From Magnetospirillum fulvum MGU-K5 (GTDB lineage: Bacteria > Pseudomonadota > Alphaproteobacteria > Rhodospirillales > Magnetospirillaceae), in assembly GCF_000442515.1 (NCBI RefSeq), contig NZ_AQPH01000035.1:1-34762 (forward strand): a stretch of 34,762 bases of DNA. Direction: 5' to 3'. Both the position numbers and the translations under genes were made by a program. Each line of letters opens with the position of its first letter. The stretch's first letter is position 1. A model generated the notes under the pieces. The model saw nothing but the letters and a program-made list of their open reading frames with translations, was not told the origin of the DNA and made no database searches. Positions 8,006 to 16,363 of the stretch are shown piece after piece.

Positions 8006-8011
8006 AAGGAG
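8006..8011 (+). promoter_or_regulatory. Ribosome-binding site fixing the GTG start at 8019
   Basis: AAGGAG is followed by seven bases and then GTG at 8019. This decides the start: the frame is open far upstream (to about 7467), but the receiver domain begins right after this GTG. Confidence 0.8.
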
Positions 8012-8018
8012 TTCGTCC

Positions 8019-8648
8019 GTGACGGTTCGCATTGTCATCGCCGAGGATCAGCAACTGGTCCGCCAAGGTCTGGTCGCGCTGCTGGCCTCTAATGACGTCG
8101 CCATTGTCGGCGAGGCTCAGAACGGCCGGGTCGCCATCGATATGGCCCGAAGCCTCGCCCCGGATGTGATCCTGATGGATCTGTCGATGCCGGAAATGGA
8201 TGGGGTCGAAGCCACCCGGCAAATCAAACGGGTGGCTCCCCGGGTCAAGATTCTGGTTCTCAGTGCCGCCAATTGCGAAAAGAGGGTGGCCGAAGCTCTC
8301 GCCGCTGGTGCCGACGGCTATGCCCTCAAGAAGATGAGCCATAGCGAACTGGTCGAAGCGATCGGGGCGGTCGCCTCCGGACGCCCCTATCTCGGCCCCG
8401 GCCTGTCGGAAGAGTTGGTCCGCGAGCATCTGGCCGGAGCGGAACCGGGCGGGATCAACCTGACCGGGCGCGAGCGCGAAGTGCTGCGCCTGATCGCCAG
8501 GGGGCTGAAGAACCGCGAAATCGCCAACGATCTCGGCATTGCGGTCAAAACGGTCGAAACCCATCGCACCAAGATCATGCAGAAGCTTGATCTGCATAAT
8601 TCGGCGGAACTGGCCGCTTATGCGATCCGGCGCGGCATGATCGACTGA
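8019..8648 (+). CDS. NarL/FixJ-family response regulator
   Basis: A 209-residue two-domain regulator. The receiver domain (1-120) has the acidic pair in IAEDQQ, phospho-acceptor Asp54 in LMDLSMPEMDG, the Thr/Ser position in LVLSAAN and Lys in YALKKMSH. The LuxR-type helix-turn-helix (about 143-205) starts with LTGREREVLRLIARGLKNRE and continues VKTVETHRTKIMQKLDLH. When phosphorylated it should bind DNA and control transcription. The start is set by a strong ribosome-binding site. The nearest kinase is the binding-protein-fused one at 5233, also on the plus strand, so they are the probable pair even though an opposite-strand gene separates them. Target genes are unknown. Confidence 0.92.
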   Translation: MTVRIVIAEDQQLVRQGLVALLASNDVAIVGEAQNGRVAIDMARSLAPDVILMDLSMPEMDGVEATRQIKRVAPRVKILVLSAANCEKRVAEALAAGADGYALKKMSHSELVEAIGAVASGRPYLGPGLSEELVREHLAGAEPGGINLTGREREVLRLIARGLKNREIANDLGIAVKTVETHRTKIMQKLDLHNSAELAAYAIRRGMID

Positions 8649-8682
8649 CCTTTCGCCAGCAAACGCCCCTGCCCGGCTCCGG

Positions 8683-9207
8683 CTACAGGGAACCGGTCTG
8701 TTTCTCCGTCCGATGCGGAAACCAGCGAGCGCGCACCTGGGCGATCGCGGCCTTGGCCTGCTGCCAGGCGGGCCAGCTTTCAAGCTTGGCATGCGCCCAA
8801 TTTTTGGCGCGCAACACCGTATCGTGGACCCAGACGAACCAGCCAAAGGTCATCAGCGCCGGGCGGCACAGGGTATAGAGCCGGGCAAACAGCGCGGTTG
8901 CCGCCAATTTGGCCAGGATCAGCACCACCAATCCGAACAGGAAGTGTCCGGTCGCGATCGACCAGACCGCCGCCAGCTTGACCGGCAGAATCAGCAAGAA
9001 TGGCAGCAGAAAGACCAGGGCGGCCCCCTGGGGCGGCAGCGCGACGATCCGCGCTTCGATCCGGGCGATCAGGGCCAGTTGGGCCAATCGGGCCATCAAC
9101 CGTCTCAGCCACCCCCACAGATATTCCTCGAACAGCATCAGCAGCACCGCCAGCGGCACTGTGATCAGCGAGGACAGGGAACGGGAGCGAGCGGGACGTT
9201 CGGTCAT
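8683..9207 (-). CDS. Unrecognised inner-membrane protein
   Basis: A 174-residue protein I do not recognise. It has three probable membrane helices: about 13-34 (LITVPLAVLLMLFEEYLWGW), about 60-84 (AALVFLLPFLLILPVKLAAV) and about 86-110 (TGHFLFGLVVLILAKLAATA), with a fourth weaker hydrophobic stretch (about 112-128). The C-terminal 45 residues are basic and Trp-rich and probably lie in the cytoplasm. It is on the same strand as, and about 165 bases downstream of, the envelope protein ending at 9373. The intervening DNA shows no gene. Confidence 0.65.
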   Translation of the reverse strand: MTERPARSRSLSSLITVPLAVLLMLFEEYLWGWLRRLMARLAQLALIARIEARIVALPPQGAALVFLLPFLLILPVKLAAVWSIATGHFLFGLVVLILAKLAATALFARLYTLCRPALMTFGWFVWVHDTVLRAKNWAHAKLESWPAWQQAKAAIAQVRARWFPHRTEKQTGSL

Positions 9208-9372
9208 GGCTTCACCGATAAGGGAGGGAGAAGAACGAAGCGGTGGACTCGGTCACATTGGACGCGGGTTTGCGTGTGGCGCAAGCAACGCATTGCCGCA
9301 TCTCCGCCCGACGACAACGATCGCGCACCGGGCATTCTGGCGGAGGATCGGCGCGAACCGGACGGGGAGGCG

Positions 9373-10221
9373 TCAATGGTGCCCTCCGCCCTCGGCCTTT
9401 TCCTTCTTTTCCTTGGGGGGTTTGGACGGCTTGCCTCCTTTTTCCAGTGCGGGATCGCCGACCTGTTCCGGTTTCAGATACATCGGCAACGGCTTCAGCC
9501 ATTCCGAAGCGTCACGGGCGCGTTCGGCAACGGCCAGGCGACCATCGGACGACGCGATCATTGCCGCCGCGACCGAAGCCAAGGCGCGGCGGCGGTCCTC
9601 GTCGCTGCCCCCTTCGGCACGGACGGCAAAAGCAGCGCGTACCGGCACCGCCGCATCGGGACCATTGGGATGAAGTCTGACCATCCAATCGGCCGAGCGC
9701 TTGGTTCCGTCCAGCACCCCTTCATGCGCCATCACCTCCTGATCGGCGACGAAGATCCCAACCGCATAGCGCAACAAAACACCACCCGGCGGAGCCGACA
9801 GACGCAGTCCCAGCGGTACCAGCGTCTCGCCATGAACCACCAACTCGCCTTCGACAGCATAAGCCAAACCGTCCGCTCCGGGAAAGCGGGCGATTTCGTC
9901 GCCAAAATTGAAACTGGCCTCGTTCGAATGGGACCAACCCCGCGCGATTTCCTTGCGCTGTAGGAATCGCTCGACGGTACGGCGCAGCGGGTAGAACAGT
10001 TCATCGTCGGTAGGCGTGAAGGAATCGCGCTTGCGCGGTGCCGGCAACAAAGCAGTCGCTTCGATGCTGAACGGAGCAAAGCCGTTACGAACCGGGGCGC
10101 GATCGACCAGGGTGAACTGATTGACCAGAACGGGAACGGTAGGAGCATCCTCGGCACGGGTCGGAAGACAGGCGGCGAACAGGCTTAGCCCGCCCAGAAA
10201 CGCCACGGCGACAACTCTCAT
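9373..10221 (-). CDS. Unrecognised exported protein, possible lipoprotein
   Basis: A 282-residue protein starting at the ATG at 10221, where AAGGAG and GGAG sit upstream; the frame is open to 10263 but that extension lacks a signal. The N-terminus is a signal peptide ending FAACLPTRA|ED, so cleavage could occur after TRA, or the Cys in FAAC could be lipidated. The mature part has mixed alpha/beta character (repeated beta-like stretches such as AYAVEGELVVHGETLVPLGL) and no motif I can name. The last 25 residues are Lys/Glu/Pro-rich and end GGGHH. It follows scpB after 117 bases, in the place where tatA is usual in many alphaproteobacteria. Function unknown. Confidence 0.65.
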   Translation of the reverse strand: MRVVAVAFLGGLSLFAACLPTRAEDAPTVPVLVNQFTLVDRAPVRNGFAPFSIEATALLPAPRKRDSFTPTDDELFYPLRRTVERFLQRKEIARGWSHSNEASFNFGDEIARFPGADGLAYAVEGELVVHGETLVPLGLRLSAPPGGVLLRYAVGIFVADQEVMAHEGVLDGTKRSADWMVRLHPNGPDAAVPVRAAFAVRAEGGSDEDRRRALASVAAAMIASSDGRLAVAERARDASEWLKPLPMYLKPEQVGDPALEKGGKPSKPPKEKKEKAEGGGHH

Positions 10222-10338
10222 TCCGCTCCCTCTCCTTACCCGTTTTTCAAACCAGACCGTCATATTGGACCCGCCCCGGCCGGTTCAACCCCCAACGCGA
10301 TCACGGTCGATCTTCGTCGGGATCAAACGCGCCTTCCG

Positions 10339-10962
10339 TCAAATCCCCCCCTCCGGTTCTCCCTCATTGACCTCCGGAAGGGTATCGATCAGCGTTCCCC
10401 CGGCAAAGGCACGGTTGCCATAGGCCCCGGCACTGGAATTGGGGTCAAGCAGACCAGCGGCTTCAAGGTCCTTGAGTCCCGGCAGATCGGCAATCGATTC
10501 GAGTCCGAAATGGTCGAGAAAGGCATCCGTGGTTCCCCAGGTCAGCGGGCGCCCCGGTGTCGTCCGCCGCCCGCGTGGCCTGATCCACCCGGCTGCGAAC
10601 AGAATGTCCAACGTCCCTTTCGACAGGGCGACGCCGCGCACCTCTTCGATTTCGGCGCGAGTCACCGGCTGATGATAGGCAATGATCGCCAGGGTCTCGA
10701 CCGTGGCCCGCGACAGCTTGCGCTCCTGCGTCCGCTCGATCCGCAGCCGCCCGGCTAGATCGGGGGCGGTGCGGAAAGCCCATCCCTGCCCGCGCCGCAC
10801 CAACGAAATCCCCCGCCCGGCATATAGCCCTTCGAGTTCGTGAAGCAAGCGGGAGAGATTGGTTCCCTCGGGCAGATGCGCGGCCAGAGCGCGCTCGCTG
10901 ACCGGCTCGCCCGAGGCAAAGATCACCGCTTCGACCAGCCGCAATAGATCGGGATCACTCAT
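10339..10962 (-). CDS. scpB: Segregation and condensation protein B
   Basis: A 207-residue ScpB. This is the winged-helix dimer that, with ScpA, joins the SMC ATPase to form the bacterial condensin needed for chromosome compaction and segregation. Recognisable stretches are LLRLVEAVIFASGEPVSERA at the start, ERKLSRATVETLAIIAYHQP then VTRAEIEEVRGV in the middle, and GRPLTWGTTDAFLDHFGL near the end. The ATG at 10962 is preceded by GGAGG and overlaps the 3' end of scpA (ATGAGTGA, eight bases), so the two are co-translated. An upstream in-frame start at 11010 would lie deeper inside scpA and lacks support. Confidence 0.95.
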   Translation of the reverse strand: MSDPDLLRLVEAVIFASGEPVSERALAAHLPEGTNLSRLLHELEGLYAGRGISLVRRGQGWAFRTAPDLAGRLRIERTQERKLSRATVETLAIIAYHQPVTRAEIEEVRGVALSKGTLDILFAAGWIRPRGRRTTPGRPLTWGTTDAFLDHFGLESIADLPGLKDLEAAGLLDPNSSAGAYGNRAFAGGTLIDTLPEVNEGEPEGGI

Positions 10963-11779
10963 CGCTCCCTCCGCTGTCGTCGCCATCCTGGCGCTGACCG
11001 GCGCGAACATAGATCGGCGAATAGGCCGGTCCGTCCTGGCGCAGGCACAGCCGACCCTGCCGCGCCAGTTCCAGCGCCGCGACGAAGGTCGCAGCCACCG
11101 CCGATTTCATCTTCAGTGCATCGCCTTCGATCGGGGGCAGATAGGCCATCAGCACCGACCAATCCGGCAAGGCTCCGACCCCCAGCATCGCTTCAAGCCG
11201 GGCCAGAGCATCGTCAACCGACCACAAATCAGCCGCTTCGACCGTCAGCACCGTCACCGAACGGCGGGCGACATGGTCGGCATAGGCCTTGAGCAGCTCG
11301 TAATATTCAAGGTCAAAGATCGGCCGGTCGACTACGTCGAGTCCTTCGGCACCACCGGGACCGAACACGTCGTGGCCCAGACGCGGACCGGCGAACAGTT
11401 TTCGTCCCGCCTCCTGCATCGCCTGAAGCCGACGCAAGCGAAACGCCAACGCCTCGGCCAATTCCGCCGGGGTGGGTTCCTCGCCAGGATCGGGTTCCGG
11501 CTCGGGCAGCAACAGACGCGATTTCAGATAGGCCAGCCACGCCGCCATCACCAGATATTCCGCCGCCAGATCAAGTTGGCTTTTGCGGATGTGGCTAATA
11601 AAATCAAGGTACTGGTCGGCAAGCTTCAGAATCGACATCTTGCTGATATCGACTTTTTGCTCGCGGGCCAATTGCAGCAGAAGATCAAGCGGACCTTCCC
11701 AACCGTCAAGGTCAACCAGCAGGCGGTCGGCCACGGGGCGACCCGTATCCTCCTCCTCCTCGACGGCGAAAGACGTCAT
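10955..11779 (-). CDS. scpA: Segregation and condensation protein A
   Basis: A 274-residue ScpA, the kleisin subunit that bridges the SMC heads. The N-terminal family signature is clear: DGWEGPLDLLLQLAREQKVD then ISKMSILKLADQYLDFI at about 25-62, followed by AAEYLVMAAWLAYLKSRLLL. An acidic linker (PEPEPDPGEEPTPAE) separates this from the C-terminal winged-helix region (about 205-255), which would contact SMC. It starts six bases after the stop of the site-2 protease gene and overlaps scpB. The length is normal. No smc gene is in the window. Confidence 0.95.
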   Translation of the reverse strand: MTSFAVEEEEDTGRPVADRLLVDLDGWEGPLDLLLQLAREQKVDISKMSILKLADQYLDFISHIRKSQLDLAAEYLVMAAWLAYLKSRLLLPEPEPDPGEEPTPAELAEALAFRLRRLQAMQEAGRKLFAGPRLGHDVFGPGGAEGLDVVDRPIFDLEYYELLKAYADHVARRSVTVLTVEAADLWSVDDALARLEAMLGVGALPDWSVLMAYLPPIEGDALKMKSAVAATFVAALELARQGRLCLRQDGPAYSPIYVRAGQRQDGDDSGGSDE

Positions 11780-11785
11780 CCGGCC

Positions 11786-12466
11786 TCAGCCCCCTGGCCC
11801 CAGAACCCCCAGCAAAACTTGCGCAATCCAACGGACCGGGCCTGAGACCAGCCAACCGAGCAGATCGAGATTGATTCCGACCGCATTTCCCAGCATCGGC
11901 AACAGGAACAGAAATCCCAGCACCAGTAAAAGCCCGAACCGCTCCAGCCGGGCCAGTCGCACCGCCAGCGGCCACGGCAGCAGTCCCGTCATCACCCGTC
12001 CACCATCCAGCGGCGGGATCGGCAACATGTTGAAGACGGCTAACAACAGGTTGATATAAATCGCGTTCTTAAGATTTTCGAACAGCCAGAGCTGAGCCGG
12101 ATCAGGCATTACCGGGATCAGCCACAGCCCGAGCACCGCCATCGCCGCCATCAGCACATTGACGGCGGGACCGGCGGCGGCCACGACGACCATCCCCAGC
12201 CGCAGCGGGCGCAGGCGGGAGAAATCGACCGGAACCGGCTTGGCCCACCCGAACATCACCCCCCCGACCACCAGCAGAAACGCGGGCAGGATCACCGTGC
12301 CAAAGGGATCGACATGACGCAGCGGGTTCAGCGAAATCCGCCCCATCCGCTCGGCGGTATCGTCGCCCATCGCCCGGGCGGCATAGCCATGTGCCGCCTC
12401 GTGCAGGGTCACGGCCAGGATCACCGGCAAGGCCCAGACGGCAATCCCGGACAGCAGGTCGTTCAT
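11786..12466 (-). CDS. M50-family site-2 intramembrane protease
   Basis: A 226-residue integral membrane metalloprotease of the short YwhC-like branch. The zinc motif HEAAH is in the first helix (about 22-26) and the second ligand motif NMLPIPPLDGGR is at about 147-158, with the catalytic Asp. At least four hydrophobic helices are visible; there is no PDZ domain, unlike RseP. Site-2 proteases cleave membrane-bound proteins within the bilayer, often releasing regulators; this one's substrate is unknown. Its ATG overlaps the nagZ stop (ATGA), and scpA starts six bases after it, so it is embedded in the nagZ-scpA operon. Confidence 0.88.
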   Translation of the reverse strand: MNDLLSGIAVWALPVILAVTLHEAAHGYAARAMGDDTAERMGRISLNPLRHVDPFGTVILPAFLLVVGGVMFGWAKPVPVDFSRLRPLRLGMVVVAAAGPAVNVLMAAMAVLGLWLIPVMPDPAQLWLFENLKNAIYINLLLAVFNMLPIPPLDGGRVMTGLLPWPLAVRLARLERFGLLLVLGFLFLLPMLGNAVGINLDLLGWLVSGPVRWIAQVLLGVLGPGG

Positions 12467-13497
12467 CGCATGACCCGCGACAACAGAGCCTCAACCCGCG
12501 CATGGGCGGCTTCGGTATCGAACGGCACGGGGCGGCGACGGCGAGCCTCGGCCCGCGCCAGTCGCTCCAGCGCCCGGTCGGTCAGCGGACGGGCGACCCG
12601 GGCCACCGCTTCCATCTCGTCCATTTCGCCATTGCAATGAAGAACGATGTCGCACCCGGCATCAAGGCTGTCGTTGGAACGGTCTTCAAACCGGCCGCCC
12701 AGCGCCTTCATCGACAGATCGTCCGACAGCAGAACACCATCGAATCCCAGGCGTCCCCGAATGACGTCGTTAATCACGACTGGCGAGGTCGTGGCCGGGC
12801 GGTCGCGGTCGAACGCGGTATAAACGACATGGGCCGTCATGCCCCACGGCGCGTCGGAGAGAATGCGGAAGGGAACGAAATCGTTGGCTTCCAGGGTCTC
12901 GGCGGATTCCTCGACCACCGGCAGATCGACATGACTGTCGACGGTGGCGCGGCCGTGACCGGGGATATGCTTGACGATCGGCAACACGCCTTCATCGAGC
13001 AACCCCTCCGCAACTTCGCAGGCAAGGTCCGCCACCATCGCCGGATCGGTGCCATAGGCGCGATCGCCGATCACGTCATGCGCCCCGAGCACGGGGACAT
13101 CGAGCACCGGCGCGCAATCGACATCAATGCCGAGATCGGCAAGTTCACGCCCGATCAGGCGGAAATTGAGCCGCAAGGCCTGTTTCGCCGCGTCGCTGTC
13201 ATGCTCGGCCAGAGCGGCAAAGGGCGCGCCGGGCGGCGCTTTGCGCCAATGCGGCGGCTTCAGCCGCTGGACGCGACCGCCTTCCTGGTCGATCAGCACC
13301 GGCGCATCGGCCCGGCCGACCGACTCGCGCAAGGAAGCAACCAGGGTGCGCACCTGATCCGGCGTATCGATATTACGACCGAAGAGGATGAATCCCAACG
13401 GATTGGTCGCGGCGAAGAGACGGCGTTCGGCCTCGGTGATCGCCAATCCGGCGCAACCGAGGATCAAAGACGCCGGGGGCTGACTATTTACGGGCAA
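12463..13497 (-). CDS. nagZ: Beta-N-acetylhexosaminidase NagZ
   Basis: A glycoside hydrolase family 3 enzyme of about 344 residues, cytosolic. It removes N-acetylglucosamine from anhydro-muropeptides during peptidoglycan recycling and in many bacteria feeds the AmpR signal for beta-lactamase. Seen: LILGCAGLAITEAERR at the start, NPLGFILFGRNI, the diagnostic loop KHIPGHG (about 176-182), and the nucleophile motif SDDLSMKALGG (about 258-268). There is no ATG or GTG near the conserved start. I chose the TTG at 13497, which has AGGGA seven bases before it and overlaps the SPOR gene by 14 bases; a TTG at 13467 is the alternative. The stop overlaps the next gene's ATG. Confidence 0.92.
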   Translation of the reverse strand: MPVNSQPPASLILGCAGLAITEAERRLFAATNPLGFILFGRNIDTPDQVRTLVASLRESVGRADAPVLIDQEGGRVQRLKPPHWRKAPPGAPFAALAEHDSDAAKQALRLNFRLIGRELADLGIDVDCAPVLDVPVLGAHDVIGDRAYGTDPAMVADLACEVAEGLLDEGVLPIVKHIPGHGRATVDSHVDLPVVEESAETLEANDFVPFRILSDAPWGMTAHVVYTAFDRDRPATTSPVVINDVIRGRLGFDGVLLSDDLSMKALGGRFEDRSNDSLDAGCDIVLHCNGEMDEMEAVARVARPLTDRALERLARAEARRRRPVPFDTEAAHARVEALLSRVMR

Positions 13498-14482
13498 CGA
13501 TGCATCCCTGGTTACGACGGGTAAGGTCGGCACAAATCTGACGGGCGGATTGTTCATCAAGACCACCGGCGCGGATGCGCCAGAAAACGCCCTTGCCTTC
13601 CAGATCGACCCGAACAATATCGGACTTCAGCCCGCCCAAAAGATCGGCATAAGCCTTCTGAATCCGGGACCATTCCTTGTCGGCCTGATCGGCGGCGCGG
13701 ACCGCCCCCAACTGGACGACGAAATCGCCACCGCCGCTGCGGCGAACCGGCGCAGACGGCGCAACCGGGGCAACATTGGCGACCTGGGCCGGGGTAATGA
13801 CCTGGGGCTTTGCGGCCGCAGGCGGCGGAGCGACCTTGGCGGCCGGGGCCGAAGCCGGAGCGGTTGAGGCAGTGGCCGCCGTCCGCGTCTGGACCGGCTG
13901 ATAGGACGAAACTGGCGGCGGCGGTGCCAGCGCCGAACTCGCCGGGGCTGACGAAGAGGCCGGTGGCACCGGAACCGGAACCGGAGCGGTCATGACAGCC
14001 GGAGCCGATGCCGGAGCAGACGGCGCAACCGCCTGCGGGATCGCGGCCGGGGCCGGGGCCGGGGGCAAGGTCAGGGTTTCGGTCGGAGTCGCCGACGGAC
14101 GGGGGGGAGCCTTGGGGCTTTCCGGCGGCGGCAACAGCCGCTCGACCCGCCCATCAGCGTCCGCACCGGATTCCATCCGCTCATAGACCAGCTTGTCCTG
14201 GTTGGGGACCTGCATCCCGCCCCGGTCATCGGGGCGTACCTTGAACGGGCGGTCCTCGGCCTTGATCACCGGAACGCCGTCACCGGCTCCCTTGCGTCCG
14301 CCAACAAAATGCAGCCCGACAGCGACGATCACGCCCACCGCGACCACGGCGGCAACGATGGTGACGATCCCGCGCAGACGATGACCGGCGCGGGCTTCGT
14401 GTGAATCCGCATCGGCATCGTAGCGTTCCGGAATGATGTCCAGAATATCGCGGTCGTAATCGTCGCTGGGACGCAAGGCCAT
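13484..14482 (-). CDS. SPOR-domain cell-envelope protein
   Basis: A 332-residue bitopic membrane protein. A charged cytosolic N-terminus (1-32) is followed by one membrane helix (about 34-57, IVTIVAAVVAVGVIVAVGLH). A long Pro/Ala-rich linker (about 100-245) then spans the periplasm, and a C-terminal SPOR domain (about 250-332; FVVQLGAVRAADQADKEW, then GKGVFWRIRAGGLDEQSA) completes it. SPOR domains bind peptidoglycan strands stripped of stem peptides at division septa, so a role in cell division or wall remodelling is likely. Its neighbour nagZ recycles wall fragments. The ATG at 14482 comes one base after the argS stop (TGACATG); GGAGG lies 12 bases upstream. The frame is open to 14536 inside argS, but the acidic N-terminus fits 14482 better. 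Confidence 0.88.
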   Translation of the reverse strand: MALRPSDDYDRDILDIIPERYDADADSHEARAGHRLRGIVTIVAAVVAVGVIVAVGLHFVGGRKGAGDGVPVIKAEDRPFKVRPDDRGGMQVPNQDKLVYERMESGADADGRVERLLPPPESPKAPPRPSATPTETLTLPPAPAPAAIPQAVAPSAPASAPAVMTAPVPVPVPPASSSAPASSALAPPPPVSSYQPVQTRTAATASTAPASAPAAKVAPPPAAAKPQVITPAQVANVAPVAPSAPVRRSGGGDFVVQLGAVRAADQADKEWSRIQKAYADLLGGLKSDIVRVDLEGKGVFWRIRAGGLDEQSARQICADLTRRNQGCIVARK

Positions 14483-14483
14483 G

Positions 14484-16238
14484 TCAGCGCATTTCCTCCA
14501 TGGGCTCGACACCGATGATGCCAAGACCCGAGGCAATCACCAGAGTCACCGCCCGCAACAATCCAAGCCGGGCGATGGACAGATCGCGGTCGGCCTCGAT
14601 CAGGAAGCGCAACCGGGCATCGTCCTTGCCCTTGTTCCACAGGCCGTGGAACGCGGCGGCAAGATCGTACAGGTAGAAGGCGATCCGGTGCGGCTCGTGC
14701 GCTTCGGCGGCGCTTTCCACCACGCGGGGCCAACCCGCGAGCAGCCTGATCAAACCAAGCTCGGCCGGATCGGTCAAGCGCCGCAGAACCGCAGGGTCAG
14801 GCACCAGGGTGACCGGATCGATCTCGGGCCACATCTCGGCGGCATGGCGCATCACCGAATAGCAACGGGCGTGGGCGTACTGGACATAGAAAACCGGGTT
14901 GTCACGGCTTTGTTCCAGCACCTTGTCGAGATCGAAATCGAGATGGGCATCGTTCTTGCGGGTCAGCATGATGAAGCGGACGACATCGCGGCCCACCGCA
15001 TCGACCAGATCGCGCAGGGTGACGAAGGTTCCGGCCCGCTTGCTCATCTTGTAGGGCTCGCCGCCCTTCAAGAGGTTGACCATCTGGCACAGCTTGACGT
15101 CGAGAGCGCCGTGACCGCCGGTCATCGCCGCCACCGCCGCCTGCATCCGCTTTACATAGCCGCCGTGATCGGCGCCCCAGACGTCGATCATCACGTTGAA
15201 ACCGCGACGGTATTTGTCGAGGTGATAGGCAATGTCAGAGGCGAAGTAGGTCCACGACCCGTCCGACTTCTTCAGCGGCCGGTCAACATCGTCGCCGAAC
15301 TGGGTGGCGCGGAACAGAGTCTGGGGACGCGGTTCCCAATCGTCGGGCAGCTTACCCTTCGGCGGTTCAAGCACGCCTTCGTAGATCAGTTCCTTGCCGA
15401 TCAGGAACTGTTCCGCCGCGGTGACCTTGCCCGCTTCGACCAGACCGCGCTCGGAGATAAAGACGTCGTGGCGAACCCCCAACGCGGCCAGATCGCTTTT
15501 AATCATCACCATCATCGCCTCAACGGCGAAATCGCGGAACAGCGGCAACCACTCGGATTCGGGGGCGGTCTGGAACCGAGCGCCGTGCAGCCGGGCGAGG
15601 TCTTCCCCCGCTCCCTTCAGATACTCGCCCGGATACAACCCTTCGGGGATCGCGCCGATATCCTCGCCCAACGCCTCGCGATAGCGCAGGTGGACCGAGC
15701 GGGCCAGCACATCGACCTGCGATCCGGCATCGTTGATGTAATATTCGCGCGAGACATCGTGACCGGCCTTGCTCAACAACGAAGCCAGGGCGTCACCGAC
15801 CACCGCGCCGCGAGCGTGACCGACATGCATCGGGCCGGTCGGATTGGCCGAAACGTATTCGACATTGACGCGCAGCGAGTGGCCGATATCGGACTCGCCA
15901 TACCCCACCCCTTCGCGCAGCACGTCGCCCAGCCGCTCGGCCCAGAAATCGTCGGACAGGCGGAGATTGAGGAAGCCTGGACCGGCGATCTCGGCCGCCA
16001 CCACCGCCGGGTGGGCGCGCAATTCGGCGGCCAGCTTTTCGGCTAGATCGCGCGGCTTAAGCCCCGCGGGCTTGGCCAAAACCATCGCCGCGTTGGTGGC
16101 GACGTCGCCATGAGACGTCTCGCGCGGCGGCTCGGCGGTCACCCGGCTGGTGTCGAGCCCGGACGGCAGAGCGCCCGCTTCGGTCAGACGGTGAAGGGCG
16201 GCGACGATCTCGTCGTGAAAATACCGGAACAGGTTCAT
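14484..16238 (-). CDS. argS: Arginyl-tRNA synthetase
   Basis: A 584-residue class I aminoacyl-tRNA synthetase that charges tRNA-Arg. The N-terminal domain ([15 protein letters not shown], about 42-56) and the catalytic Rossmann fold with the HIGH-type motif HVGH (138-141, in [20 protein letters not shown]) are clear. The KMSKS equivalent is [10 protein letters not shown] (near 397), and the C-terminal anticodon-binding region ends at MEEMR. The frame is open upstream to 16526, but the family start [10 protein letters not shown] places the ATG at 16238. No strong ribosome-binding site is visible. The SPOR gene begins one base after the stop. Confidence 0.97.
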   Translation of the reverse strand: MNLFRYFHDEIVAALHRLTEAGALPSGLDTSRVTAEPPRETSHGDVATNAAMVLAKPAGLKPRDLAEKLAAELRAHPAVVAAEIAGPGFLNLRLSDDFWAERLGDVLREGVGYGESDIGHSLRVNVEYVSANPTGPMHVGHARGAVVGDALASLLSKAGHDVSREYYINDAGSQVDVLARSVHLRYREALGEDIGAIPEGLYPGEYLKGAGEDLARLHGARFQTAPESEWLPLFRDFAVEAMMVMIKSDLAALGVRHDVFISERGLVEAGKVTAAEQFLIGKELIYEGVLEPPKGKLPDDWEPRPQTLFRATQFGDDVDRPLKKSDGSWTYFASDIAYHLDKYRRGFNVMIDVWGADHGGYVKRMQAAVAAMTGGHGALDVKLCQMVNLLKGGEPYKMSKRAGTFVTLRDLVDAVGRDVVRFIMLTRKNDAHLDFDLDKVLEQSRDNPVFYVQYAHARCYSVMRHAAEMWPEIDPVTLVPDPAVLRRLTDPAELGLIRLLAGWPRVVESAAEAHEPHRIAFYLYDLAAAFHGLWNKGKDDARLRFLIEADRDLSIARLGLLRAVTLVIASGLGIIGVEPMEEMR

Positions 16239-16363
16239 GGTGTCGATTTCGCTGGGAAAGGTTGGGGGTCGGGATCGTGCCACCACCGCCCGGTCCTGTC
16301 CATCCCCGTCGCCATCATGGCGGCGCGGCGTCCTTGGTCCGGAAATGCAGTGGCGGTGGTGTT

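Noticed and set aside
10859-11845. 328-codon plus-strand open frame opposite scpA
   Set aside because: scpA and scpB are certain on the other strand; this frame has no recognisable features.
14481-16046. 521-codon plus-strand open frame opposite argS
   Set aside because: Mirror frame of argS with no family features or ribosome-binding site.
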